Shown here piece after piece: positions 39,893-48,115 of a stretch of 64,000 bases of DNA (its first letter is position 1; every line of letters starts with the position of its first letter). A model generated the notes under the pieces. The model was not told the DNA's origin. It worked only from the letters and a program-made list of their open reading frames with translations, and did not search any database. The position numbers and the translations under genes were made by a program. The stretch is from contig JAFAFA010000141.1 of assembly GCA_023423695.1 (NCBI GenBank), forward strand, positions 1 to 64,000, written 5' to 3'. This stretch comes from Pseudomonadota bacterium. Lineage in GTDB: Bacteria > Pseudomonadota > Alphaproteobacteria > Azospirillales > Azospirillaceae.

Positions 39893-41719
39893 ATGAACCC
39901 CTTTGTGCGCTGTCTGCTCGTCACCGCCGCGATCCAGGCGGCCACCGCCACGGTCGCCTATGCCAACGAAGACACCCTGAAGAATCAGAAGGATCCGGCC
40001 AACTGGGCGATGCAGCTCGGCAACTATGCCGGCCAGCGTTACAGCACGCTCGACCAGATCAAACCCGACAACGTCAAGAACCTGAGGCCGGTCTGGCAGT
40101 TCTCCACCGGCGTGCTGCGCGGACACGAGGGCGGTCCCGTGGTGATCGGCGACACGATGTACATCTCCACGCCCTTCCCCAACATCGTCTATGCGCTGGA
40201 CCTAAACGACAACGGCCGCATCAAATGGAAGTACGAACCCAAGCAGGATTCGTCCGTCATCCCGGTGATGTGCTGCGATACCGTCACCCGCGGCGTCGCG
40301 GTGGCCGGCAACAAGGTCTTCCTGGGTCAGGCCGACAACACGCTGGTGGCGCTGGACGCGCAGACCGGCAAGGTGTTGTGGTCGGCTAAGAACGGCGACG
40401 CCAGCAAGGGCGAGACGCTGACCGCCTCCCCGCTGGTCGTGAAGGACAAGGTCTATGTCGGCATCAGCGGCGGCGAGTTCGGCGTCCGCGGCCATCTGAC
40501 GGCCTACGACATCAACACCGGCAAGATGGTGTGGCGGGCCTATTCGACCGGTCCCGACAAGGACGTGATGATCGACCCGCAGAAGACTCTGATGATGGGC
40601 AAGCCGATCGGCGAGCCCGACCTCGGCATCAAGACCTGGCCGGCGGACCAGTGGAAGATCGGCGGCGGCACCACCTGGGGCTGGTACACCTACGATCCCG
40701 ACCTGAACCTGATCTATTACGGCACCGGCAACCCCGGCACCTGGAATCCGGCACAGCGCGCCGTCAACAAGGACCGGGCCAAGAGCGACAACAAATGGTC
40801 GATGACCATCTTCGCCCGCGATGCCGATACCGGACAGGCGAAATGGGTGTTCCAGAAGACGCCGTTCGACGAGTGGGACTATGACGGCGTGAACGAGAAC
40901 GTCCTGGCCGACATCAACATCGGCGGCCAGCAGCGCAAGGTCCTGATCAACATGGACCGCAACGGCTTCGGCTACACTCTCGACCGCAACACCGGCGAGC
41001 TTCTCGTCGCGAAGAAGTACGACCCGACCGTCAATTGGGCGACCGAGGTCGACATGACGACCGGCCGGCCCAAGGTCGTCGACAAGTACAGCACCTTCGC
41101 CCAGGGCGAGGACACCAACACCACCGGCGTCTGCCCGGCGGCGCTCGGGTCGAAGGACCAGCAGCCGGCCTCCTACTCGCCGGACAGCGGCCTGCTCTAT
41201 GTGCCGACCAACCACATCTGCATGGATTACGAGCCGTTCAAGGTGGAGTATTCGGCCGGCCAGCCCTATGTCGGCGCAACGCTCAGCATGTATCCGGCCC
41301 CGAACTCGCATGGCGGCATGGGCAATTTCATCGCCTGGGATCCGGCCGCCGGCAAGATCGTCTGGTCGAAGCCGGAACGCTTCGCGGTGTGGAGCGGCGC
41401 CCTGACGACGAAAGGCGGCGTCGGCTTCTACGGCACGCTGGAAGGCTATCTGAAGGCCTTCGACCTGCGTGACGGCAAGGACCTCTACAACTTCAAGACG
41501 TCGTCCGGCATCATCGGCAACGTCAACACCTACACGCACAAGGGCAAGCAGTACATCGCCGTGCTGTCGGGTGTCGGCGGCTGGGCGGGCATCGGGCTGG
41601 CCGCCGGGCTGACCGGCGAACAGGAAGGCCTGGGGGCGGTCGGCGCGCACAAGGCGCTGGGCGAATACACCCAGCTTGGCGGCACGCTGACCGTCTTCGC
41701 CCTCCCGGACAACCAGTGA
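39893..41719 (+). CDS. xoxF: Lanthanide-dependent PQQ methanol dehydrogenase XoxF
   Basis: Periplasmic quinoprotein of 608 residues oxidising methanol to formaldehyde (or formate). A signal peptide ends near AYAN. The eight-bladed propeller carries vicinal cysteines C127-C128 (VMCCDT), metal ligands E195 (GGEFG) and N280 (GTGNPGTWNPAQRA), catalytic D329 and the extra lanthanide-binding D331 in DEWDYDG. The DYD motif distinguishes XoxF from calcium MxaF. No mxaF or mxaI is present. Flanked upstream by the Ped-like transporter and downstream by xoxG, with an intrinsic terminator between. Confidence 0.98.
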   Translation: MNPFVRCLLVTAAIQAATATVAYANEDTLKNQKDPANWAMQLGNYAGQRYSTLDQIKPDNVKNLRPVWQFSTGVLRGHEGGPVVIGDTMYISTPFPNIVYALDLNDNGRIKWKYEPKQDSSVIPVMCCDTVTRGVAVAGNKVFLGQADNTLVALDAQTGKVLWSAKNGDASKGETLTASPLVVKDKVYVGISGGEFGVRGHLTAYDINTGKMVWRAYSTGPDKDVMIDPQKTLMMGKPIGEPDLGIKTWPADQWKIGGGTTWGWYTYDPDLNLIYYGTGNPGTWNPAQRAVNKDRAKSDNKWSMTIFARDADTGQAKWVFQKTPFDEWDYDGVNENVLADINIGGQQRKVLINMDRNGFGYTLDRNTGELLVAKKYDPTVNWATEVDMTTGRPKVVDKYSTFAQGEDTNTTGVCPAALGSKDQQPASYSPDSGLLYVPTNHICMDYEPFKVEYSAGQPYVGATLSMYPAPNSHGGMGNFIAWDPAAGKIVWSKPERFAVWSGALTTKGGVGFYGTLEGYLKAFDLRDGKDLYNFKTSSGIIGNVNTYTHKGKQYIAVLSGVGGWAGIGLAAGLTGEQEGLGAVGAHKALGEYTQLGGTLTVFALPDNQ

Positions 41720-41726
41720 CGGCCAA

Positions 41727-41771
41727 GGCTTGGCGCCGCACCGAAACGGGGCCGGCGCCAAGCCCTTTTTT
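41727..41771 (+). terminator. Intrinsic terminator between xoxF and xoxG
   Basis: Perfect 11-bp stem (GGCTTGGCGCC at 41727-41737 with GGCGCCAAGCC at 41754-41764) followed by C and six T. It sits 8 bp after the xoxF stop and 49 bp before the xoxG start. It should lower transcription of xoxG and xoxJ relative to xoxF. Confidence 0.88.
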
Positions 41772-41819
41772 CACGCTGATGGCAGGACACGAACAAAGGC
41801 AGTGGGGAGACACAGTGAG

Positions 41820-42386
41820 ATGCCCAAATACCTGATCGGGCTGTGCGCCGCGCTTGGGTTCACCGCGACGGTGGCCCTCGGCAGCGCGTTCGGCCAGCAG
41901 GATGCCGCACAGAAGCCGGCGCAGAACCAGCCGACACAGAACCAGACAGCCCCGACCCAGACGACTCCGGCACCGTCGAGCGGAAGCGCGCCGCAGGAGG
42001 CGAAGATCGCCGAGCCGGAGGAATTGGTGAACGACGAAGGGGTGCCGCTCTACGCGGTGCGGGACGGCAAGGTGGACCAGGGGACCTACAACGGCTATCG
42101 GCGCTATGCCTCGTCCTGCCATGTGTGCCACGGGCCGGACGGGCTGGGATCGTCCTTCGCCCCCGCCCTGACCGATTCGCTGAAGCGGATGGATTACTGG
42201 CAGTTCACCGACGTGGTCACCAACGGCCGCACCAACATGGGGGCCACCGGCGACCGGGTGATGCCCACCTTCGGCACCGATCCCAACGTGATGTCGAATC
42301 TCGCCGACATCTACCGGTATCTGAAGGCCCGTTCCGACGAGAAGGTCGGCCGCGGCCGGCCCGAGCGGATCAAGTCTGCATCGTGA
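41820..42386 (+). CDS. xoxG: Cytochrome c electron acceptor of XoxF
   Basis: Periplasmic c-type cytochrome of 188 residues, the presumed electron acceptor of XoxF. A signal peptide (to about residue 26) is followed by a Gln/Pro/Thr/Ala-rich disordered linker (27-60), unusual for XoxG, and a single haem domain with CHVCH (C100, C103, H104) and likely axial M148 in DRVMPTFG. GGGGAG lies 8-13 bp upstream of the ATG. The linker could tether or extend the cytochrome. Confidence 0.92.
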   Translation: MPKYLIGLCAALGFTATVALGSAFGQQDAAQKPAQNQPTQNQTAPTQTTPAPSSGSAPQEAKIAEPEELVNDEGVPLYAVRDGKVDQGTYNGYRRYASSCHVCHGPDGLGSSFAPALTDSLKRMDYWQFTDVVTNGRTNMGATGDRVMPTFGTDPNVMSNLADIYRYLKARSDEKVGRGRPERIKSAS

Positions 42387-42393
42387 GTCCGGC

Positions 42394-43767
42394 ATGATCC
42401 GCAGGCCCGCCCTTTCCTTGATGCTGGCCGCCGCGCTCTGTGCGGCGGCTCCCGCCGGCCGATCCGCCTTTGCTGCGGAGGGAATCCCGACGGAGGTGCT
42501 GCGCGTCTGCGCCGACGCCAACCTGCTTCCCTTCTCCAACGACCGGCAGGAGGGGTTCGAGAACAGGATCGCCAAGCTGATCGCCGACGAGCTGAAGGTA
42601 CCGCTGACCTTCACCTGGTGGCCGCAGACCATCGGCTTCGTCCGCAACACGCTGCGCACCCGGCAATGCGATCTGGTGATGGGGACTGCGGTCGGCGAAG
42701 AGCTGATGCAGAACACCAACCCGTATTACCGGTCCACCTACGCGCTGATCTACCGCAAGGATTCGGGGATCACGGCCAGGACGCTGGCCGATCCGTCGCT
42801 GCAGGGCGCGCGCATCGGCGTCGTCGCCCGCACCCCGCCATCCGCGGTGATGCTCCGCCACGGGCTGACCAACCTGGAACCCTACCAGCTCGACACCGAC
42901 ACGCGCGCCCACCACCCGGCCCAGCAGGCGGTGGAGGATGTCGCGGCGGCCCGCACCGATGCCGCCATCGTCTGGGGTCCCATCGCCGGCTTCTTCGCCG
43001 CCCGGCAGTCCGTTCCGCTGGAGGTCGTGCCGCTGATGGACGAGCCAGGCGCTTCGCCCTTCCAATACATGATCTCCATGGGCATCCGCCCGGACGAGCC
43101 GGACTGGCGCCACTGGCTGAACGACTTCATCGTCCGCCGCCAGGGCGACATCGACCGCATCCTTGCCGAATACCATGTCCCGCTCGCCAACGCCGACGGG
43201 TCGATCCGGGCGGCAACGGTTGAGAAAGCGCCGACCGATACTGCAGCGGCCGGTACGGCCGTGCCGGAACCGGACGGCTACCGCATGGCCGACTACCGGT
43301 CGCCGACGCCGCCCTCCCTGCGCGGCGCCGAGACGGTGGGGCCGGAGGAGGTCGAGCGGTTGGCAAAGGCCGGCGCGGTACTGGTCGATGTCCTGCCGAC
43401 GCCGCCGAAGCCGGAAGGACTGGCACCGGGAAGCCGCTGGGTCCCACCGCCGCATCGCAGCCTGCCGGGAGCCCATTGGCTGCCGAATGTCGGCTATGGC
43501 GCGCCGTCCGCCGATCAGGAGGCCTATTTCCGCAAAGGGCTTGAGACGCTGACCGCAGGCGACCGCAAGCGTCCGCTGGTGGTGTTCTGCCAGCCGGATT
43601 GCTGGATGAGCTGGAATGCCGCCAAACGGGCGGTGGCGCTGGGCTATCAGGCGGTCAAATGGTATCCGGCCGGCACCGACGGCTGGACGGCCGCGGGCCG
43701 CGAACTCGTCACGGTCGAGCCCGAACCGGGGCTGGAGAAGCGGCCCGAACCCAAGGTGGCGAACTGA
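42394..43767 (+). CDS. xoxJ: XoxJ-like periplasmic binding protein fused to a rhodanese-like CX3CW domain
   Basis: Secreted protein of 457 residues. After a signal peptide, residues about 35-265 form the XoxJ/MoxJ-type solute-binding fold (LRVCADANLLPFSND, CDLVMGTAVGEEL, IVWGPIAGFFA). XoxJ is thought to activate XoxF. After a linker (265-290), residues about 300-440 form a rhodanese-like domain with C399-QPD-C403-W and WNAAKRAVALGYQAVKWYPAGTDGW, the PQQ-catabolism-associated motif protein. The two are often separate genes; here they are one polypeptide. It follows xoxG by 7 bp. Confidence 0.9.
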   Translation: MIRRPALSLMLAAALCAAAPAGRSAFAAEGIPTEVLRVCADANLLPFSNDRQEGFENRIAKLIADELKVPLTFTWWPQTIGFVRNTLRTRQCDLVMGTAVGEELMQNTNPYYRSTYALIYRKDSGITARTLADPSLQGARIGVVARTPPSAVMLRHGLTNLEPYQLDTDTRAHHPAQQAVEDVAAARTDAAIVWGPIAGFFAARQSVPLEVVPLMDEPGASPFQYMISMGIRPDEPDWRHWLNDFIVRRQGDIDRILAEYHVPLANADGSIRAATVEKAPTDTAAAGTAVPEPDGYRMADYRSPTPPSLRGAETVGPEEVERLAKAGAVLVDVLPTPPKPEGLAPGSRWVPPPHRSLPGAHWLPNVGYGAPSADQEAYFRKGLETLTAGDRKRPLVVFCQPDCWMSWNAAKRAVALGYQAVKWYPAGTDGWTAAGRELVTVEPEPGLEKRPEPKVAN

Positions 43768-43776
43768 GTGCTGCCC

Positions 43777-44415
43777 TCAGGACAGAAGCGCCGACAGCAT
43801 GCGGGCGATCTGGCCGAGCCGCTGTTCGATGCGGGCCGGCTGCTCGCACACGGCGGTCTGCGCCCTGCGGCGGTCGTCGAGGATGCGGCGGTCCCAGGCG
43901 ATGGCGGCCTTGATCTCCTGCGCACGGGCGGCGTCGCCCGACGCGGCGTCGAGGTCGCGCAGGGCGGCGGCGATGCGCTCGCGCAGGGCCCGTTGATGCT
44001 GGGCATAGCGCTCGATGGACGCGATGGCGGCGGTGCGCTGGCGGTCCAGCGTCTGGAAACTGCCGGCGAAGACCAGCGCGAGCTTGCGGTCATGCTCCTG
44101 CTCCGCCCCCTTCTGCACCGGCCCGGCCAGCGCGTTCGCTTCCGGTTCGAGACTGGCGGGGTCGATGCTGTCGTCGGCCGAGCGCCGCACCAGTGTGGCG
44201 ATTGCGGCATCCCGCTGCCACTCGTCCCCCAGCCCGTCAATCGACGGGCCGTCCCAGACGGAAGCCGGCGACAGGGCCGGGACCAGAATCTGCGGACAGG
44301 GCCAATCCGGATTCTTCGGATCCGAAGAAGCCGGCTGGGCTGCCGCAGGGGCGGGCAAGCCTGCGATCAGTGCCGCGGCCAACACCGCAGCGGCGATGGG
44401 AGATGATCGATGCAT
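43777..44415 (-). CDS. Secreted helical protein of the xox cluster, function unknown
   Basis: Predicted periplasmic protein of 212 residues. A signal peptide (MHRSSPIAAAVLAAALIAGLPAPAAAQ) precedes a segment DPKNPDWPCPQILVPALSPASVWDGP that looks conserved, then an Arg/Ala/Glu-rich helical region (about 115-205) likely to form a long coiled or helical bundle, with a further cysteine (AVCEQPAR). It is convergent with xoxJ, 9 bp apart, and divergent from the DUF2380-like gene. I recognise the type as a neighbour of methanol dehydrogenase genes but know no function. Confidence 0.7.
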   Translation of the reverse strand: MHRSSPIAAAVLAAALIAGLPAPAAAQPASSDPKNPDWPCPQILVPALSPASVWDGPSIDGLGDEWQRDAAIATLVRRSADDSIDPASLEPEANALAGPVQKGAEQEHDRKLALVFAGSFQTLDRQRTAAIASIERYAQHQRALRERIAAALRDLDAASGDAARAQEIKAAIAWDRRILDDRRRAQTAVCEQPARIEQRLGQIARMLSALLS

Positions 44416-44481
44416 GCCGAGAATGATGGCGATACCAACGATCCGGTGCAATCGGAACCGCTGCGCAAAAGGGGAAGCCCG

Positions 44482-45003
44482 ATGGATCATGCGGGGAGGA
44501 GGATCGGAGCCGCTATGATCGCAGGACTCGTCCTAGGTCTGGCACCGGGCGTCATGGGCGCCGGAGCCGCATCGGCGCGGACGCTGGTGCTCGATCTGGA
44601 GCTTGAGGACAGCAGCGGCGAACCCCAGTCGTCCGAGCATGCGGAGCGTCTGAAAAGGGTCAGCGCGGAGTTGCGCCGGGGGCTGGATGCCAAGGGCTAT
44701 GACGTGATCGATGACGCCGCCATGGCAGGGCTGGTGCCGCCGGGGACGCAGATACGGACCTGCAATGGCTGCGAAGCCGACATCGCGCGCGCCGCCGGTG
44801 CCGATCTGGTCGTGTTCGGCGTGGTCCGCAAGGTCAGCAGCCTGATCCTGTGGATCGCCGTGGTGGTCGAGGATGTCGGCACCGGCCGCGCGGTGACGAC
44901 GGCGCGCGGCGACATCCGCGGCGACAATGCCGCCGCCTGGTCGCGCGGCGTCGCCTGGCTGGTCGAACACCGGCTGGCGGAGCATGCGCCGGCCGGGCGG
45001 TGA
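44482..45003 (+). CDS. DUF2380-like secreted protein
   Basis: Exported protein of 173 residues. A signal peptide (GAAMIAGLVLGLAPGVMGAGAASA) is followed by a small alpha/beta domain: LVLDLELEDSSGE, RLKRVSAELRRGLDAKGYDVID, a CNGC motif within IRTCNGCEADIARAAGADLVVFGVV, and a C-terminal strand pair. The fold resembles the TolB-N/DUF2380 proteins. GGGGAA lies before the chosen ATG at 44482; the longer frame from 44410 overlaps the divergent gene. It is followed by folB after 45 bp. Role unknown. Confidence 0.7.
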   Translation: MDHAGRRIGAAMIAGLVLGLAPGVMGAGAASARTLVLDLELEDSSGEPQSSEHAERLKRVSAELRRGLDAKGYDVIDDAAMAGLVPPGTQIRTCNGCEADIARAAGADLVVFGVVRKVSSLILWIAVVVEDVGTGRAVTTARGDIRGDNAAAWSRGVAWLVEHRLAEHAPAGR

Positions 45004-45048
45004 GTTGGGCGGCTCCAAGACGGACAGGCGGCGGAGAGGACCTTGAAG

Positions 45049-45486
45049 ATGCCGGACGATTCACAGAGCGGCTACCTCACCATCATGAACGTGCTGCGCC
45101 CGCCGCCCGCCAGCGCCGTCATGCGCCGCTACGACCTCGTGCTGCGCGATTATGTCGGGGATTTCCACATCGGCGTCTGGGACCACGAGAAGACCCGCAC
45201 CCAGCGCGTGCGCGTCAGCCTGACCGTCACGGTCGAGGTGCCCAACCGGCCCTTCGTCGACGATCTCGATGCCGTCGTCTCCTACGAATACCTCATCCAG
45301 GGCGTCGAGGCCTTCCAGCAGAGTCCGCATATCCAGCTGCTGGAGGTTCTGGCCGAAAAGCTGCTGGCCCTGTGCCTGTCGCCGCCGGAAGCGGTCTTCG
45401 CCCGGGTCCAGGTGGAAAAGCTGGAGATCGTCCCGCAGGCGGCCGGCGTCGGCGTGGTGCTGACCGGCGCGCGGGATCGACCATGA
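45049..45486 (+). CDS. folB: Dihydroneopterin aldolase family protein
   Basis: FolB-fold protein of 145 residues. Shows DLVLRDYVGDFHIGVWDHEKTRTQRVRVSLTV, VDDLDAVVSYEYLIQGVE and the catalytic-type ILLEVLAEKL region (here HIQLLEVLAEKLLALCL). In this island it is probably devoted to the pterin part of H4MPT, producing the 6-hydroxymethyl pterin, rather than to folate only. GGAGAGGA precedes the ATG. Its stop overlaps the mfnE start (ATGA). First gene of a cofactor operon of five genes. Confidence 0.9.
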   Translation: MPDDSQSGYLTIMNVLRPPPASAVMRRYDLVLRDYVGDFHIGVWDHEKTRTQRVRVSLTVTVEVPNRPFVDDLDAVVSYEYLIQGVEAFQQSPHIQLLEVLAEKLLALCLSPPEAVFARVQVEKLEIVPQAAGVGVVLTGARDRP

Positions 45487-46166
45487 TGAATGGGGCCATG
45501 ATGGATGGGGCCGCGATGAGCGCGATCTGGGTGGTGAAGCTGGGCGGCAGCCTGTGGAACGGCCCTGCCCTGCGCCCCTGGCTCGCCGCGCTGGCGGCGG
45601 AGCGGGCGCGGCATATCGTCATCGTTCCCGGCGGCGGTCCCTTCGCCGATGCGGTCCGCGATGCGCAGCCGGTGCTTGGCTATGGCGCATCCGCAGCGCA
45701 CCGGATGGCGATCCTGGGCATGGAACAATATGGACTGGCGCTGCTCGACCTTGAGCCGAGGCTGCGGCCGTCCCGGACCATGGCCGATCTGGCGGATGCG
45801 GACGGAACGGCGGTGTGGCTGCCGGCGACCCTGTCGGCCGACGCGGATGTGGAGGAGAGCTGGGACGTCACCTCCGACACGTTGGCGGCATGGCTCGCCG
45901 AACGGCTGGGAGCGGAGCGGCTGGTGCTGGTGAAGTCGGCGCTGCTGCCGCCGGGGACGGCGGATGCACGGGCGCTGGCACGGGCCGGCATCATCGACCC
46001 GGTCCTGCCCGGCCGAATGGAACGGCTATCGGCGGAGGTCCGTTGCATCGGCCGGGACGACCTGCCGCTGTTCATTGCGGAACTGCGCGGCGGTCCCGCG
46101 GCCGGCACCCGGTTGTGGGTGGAGCGGGAACGGGAGGCGGCATGGCCCGGCACATTCTTTTCCTGA
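45483..46166 (+). CDS. mfnE: Aminomethylfuran phosphate kinase MfnE-like (amino acid kinase family)
   Basis: Amino acid kinase-fold protein of 227 residues (COG2054). The nucleotide-binding loops are VVKLGGSLWNG and IVPGGGPFADAVRD, followed by AILGMEQYGLALLD and SWDVTSDTLAAWLAERLGAERLVLVKS. In methanogens MfnE phosphorylates the aminomethylfuran phosphate to the diphosphate used by MfnF. The start at 45483 overlaps folB by 4 bp; several further in-frame ATGs (to 45516) make the exact start uncertain. It overlaps the next gene by 25 bp. Confidence 0.85.
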   Translation: MMNGAMMDGAAMSAIWVVKLGGSLWNGPALRPWLAALAAERARHIVIVPGGGPFADAVRDAQPVLGYGASAAHRMAILGMEQYGLALLDLEPRLRPSRTMADLADADGTAVWLPATLSADADVEESWDVTSDTLAAWLAERLGAERLVLVKSALLPPGTADARALARAGIIDPVLPGRMERLSAEVRCIGRDDLPLFIAELRGGPAAGTRLWVEREREAAWPGTFFS

Positions 46167-47527
46167 CCGGTTCCCTGGCGGAGGACCGGCTGCGTCAGGT
46201 GCTGGACTCGCTCGCCCCCCTTCCCTTCGCGGCGACCGTCGTCAATCTCGGCGTGAAGGTCGCGGCGCTCGCCACCACCGAGATCGTGCTGCGGCGGCTG
46301 GATTCCGCGCGGGGCGCCGACCTGATCCTGCTGCCGGGGCGGTTCCGCGGCGATCTCGCCGCCCTCGCCGCCCATTTCGGCACGGCGGTCGAGCGCGGCC
46401 CCGACGAGTTGGAGGATCTGCCCCAATACTTCCAGCGGCAGGCCCGCCCGCTCGACCTCAGCCGCCACGACACCCGCATCTTCGCCGAGATCGTAGACGC
46501 GCCGTCGCGCGACACCGCCGCCATCCTCGCCAAGGCCGCGGAGCTGCGCGCCGAGGGCGCCGACGTCATCGACCTCGGCTGCCTGCCCGACACGCCCTTC
46601 CCGCATCTGGAGGAGGCCATCGACGCGCTGCACGACGCCGGCTTTGCCGTCAGCGTCGATTCCCTGAATGCCGTCGAATTGCGCCGCGCCAACCGGGCCG
46701 GAGCCGACTATCTGCTCAGCCTGACGGAGGAGACGGTCCACCTCGCCGACGAGGGCGACGCGGTGCCGGTGCTGATCCCGACCACCCCGCCGGATCTCGA
46801 CAGCCTGGGCCGTGCCGTCGACGCCATGACCCGCCGCAACCGGCGCTTCCTGGTCGATCCTATCCTCGAGCCGATCCACCACGGCTTCACCGACTCCCTG
46901 CTGCGCTACCGCACCGTGCGGGAGCGCTGGCCCGACGCCGAGATCCTGATGGGCATCGGCAATGTGACGGAGCTGACCGATGCCGACACCTCCGGCATCA
47001 CCGCGGTGCTGATGGGGGTGGTGTCCGAACTGCGCATCGGCAACGTCCTGGCGGTGCAGGTCAGCCCGCATTGCCGCCGCGCCATCCGCGAGTTCGACGC
47101 GGCGCGGCGCCAGTTCTTCGCCGCCCGCGCGGCGCACAGCATGCCGCGCGGCTTCGACAGCGGCCTGCTGTGCCTGCGCGACCGCCGGCCCTTCGTCCGC
47201 GACGCCGCCGTGATCGCAGAGACCGCGGCGCAGATCCGCGATCCCAATTACCGGGTGGAGGTCAGCGCGGCGGGTATCCATCTCTACAACCGCGACGGCC
47301 ACCACCGCGCCACCGATCCGTTCGATCTGTTTCCGAAACTCGATCTTGGAACCGACACCGGCCACGCCTTTTATCTGGGGGTGGAACTGGCGCGGGCGCA
47401 GATCGCGTGGCAGCTCGGCAAGCGCTATGCCCAGGACAGCGAATTGCGCTGGGGCGTGGCGACGGACGAGCCGAAGGACGACCCCACCGGCTTCCACGCC
47501 ATCGGTCCGACCAAGCGAGGCGGCTGA
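46142..47527 (+). CDS. Dihydropteroate synthase-like protein for H4MPT synthesis
   Basis: Protein of 461 residues with a methylotroph/archaeal N-terminal domain (about 1-130) and a TIM-barrel dihydropteroate synthase-like domain: AEIVDAPSRDTAAILAKAAELRAEGADVIDLGCLP-type beta strands, then VSVDSLNAVELRRA, and FLVDPILEPIHHGF. Archaeal members make the pterin-RFAP bond of methanopterin. Bacterial homologues are restricted mainly to H4MPT-containing species. It lies between mfnE and a DUF447 gene, overlapping the former by 25 bp. Confidence 0.88.
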   Translation: MARHILFLTGSLAEDRLRQVLDSLAPLPFAATVVNLGVKVAALATTEIVLRRLDSARGADLILLPGRFRGDLAALAAHFGTAVERGPDELEDLPQYFQRQARPLDLSRHDTRIFAEIVDAPSRDTAAILAKAAELRAEGADVIDLGCLPDTPFPHLEEAIDALHDAGFAVSVDSLNAVELRRANRAGADYLLSLTEETVHLADEGDAVPVLIPTTPPDLDSLGRAVDAMTRRNRRFLVDPILEPIHHGFTDSLLRYRTVRERWPDAEILMGIGNVTELTDADTSGITAVLMGVVSELRIGNVLAVQVSPHCRRAIREFDAARRQFFAARAAHSMPRGFDSGLLCLRDRRPFVRDAAVIAETAAQIRDPNYRVEVSAAGIHLYNRDGHHRATDPFDLFPKLDLGTDTGHAFYLGVELARAQIAWQLGKRYAQDSELRWGVATDEPKDDPTGFHAIGPTKRGG

Positions 47528-47530
47528 CCC

Positions 47531-48115
47531 ATGCCGATGATCCGCGAAACCATCATCACCACCACCGGCGCCGACGGGCGGCCCCATGTCGCCCCGATGG
47601 GGGTGACGGTGGAGGCGGCCGGCGACGGGGAACGCTTCATCCTGGCCCCGTTCCGGCCGTCGCGCACGCTGGACAACCTGTTCGCCCGTCGCTGCGCGGT
47701 GGTGAACCACACCGACGACGTCCGGGTCTTCGCCGGCTGCATCAGCGGACGCCGGCGCGACTGGCCGACCGTCCCGGCGGAGCGGACCGACGCCCCCCGC
47801 CTTGCCGACTGCCTGTCGCATGAGGAGATCGTGGTGGAGGAGGTGGAGGACGACCCGGTCCGCCCACGCTTCCACTGCCGCACCGTCCATGCCGCCGCGC
47901 ATGCCCGCTTCCGCGGTCACAACCGGGCGCAGGCGGCGGTGATCGAAGCGGCCGTTCTGGTCAGCCGGCTGCACATGCTGCCCGCCGACAAGATCGACCG
48001 GGAGGTCGAATACCTCTCCATCGCCATCGGCAAGACCGCCGGCTCGCATGAGCTGGAAGCCTGGGGCTGGTTGATGGAGCGGATCGCCGTCCACCGCAGA
48101 GGGGAGAACTCATGA
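47531..48115 (+). CDS. DUF447 family protein
   Basis: Protein of 194 residues of the DUF447 family, found in archaea and H4MPT-using bacteria, with a flavin-reductase-like split barrel. Family-like segments: IRETIITTTGADGRPHVAPMGVTVE, LAPFRPSRTLDNLF, VVNHTDDVRVFAG and a helical C-terminal RFRGHNRAQAAVIEAAVLVSRLHMLP. A role in methanopterin or methylofuran synthesis is inferred from its strict association with these genes. It overlaps mfnB by 4 bp. Confidence 0.85.
   Translation: MPMIRETIITTTGADGRPHVAPMGVTVEAAGDGERFILAPFRPSRTLDNLFARRCAVVNHTDDVRVFAGCISGRRRDWPTVPAERTDAPRLADCLSHEEIVVEEVEDDPVRPRFHCRTVHAAAHARFRGHNRAQAAVIEAAVLVSRLHMLPADKIDREVEYLSIAIGKTAGSHELEAWGWLMERIAVHRRGENS

Noticed and set aside
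39893..41719. Calcium-type MxaF or ethanol dehydrogenase
   Set aside because: The DYD motif with D331 and overall length and motifs fit XoxF; no mxaI follows.
45680..48094. 804-codon minus-strand open frame under mfnE, DHPS-like and DUF447 genes
   Set aside because: Composition artefact opposite real genes with recognised motifs; no start or ribosome binding site signal.
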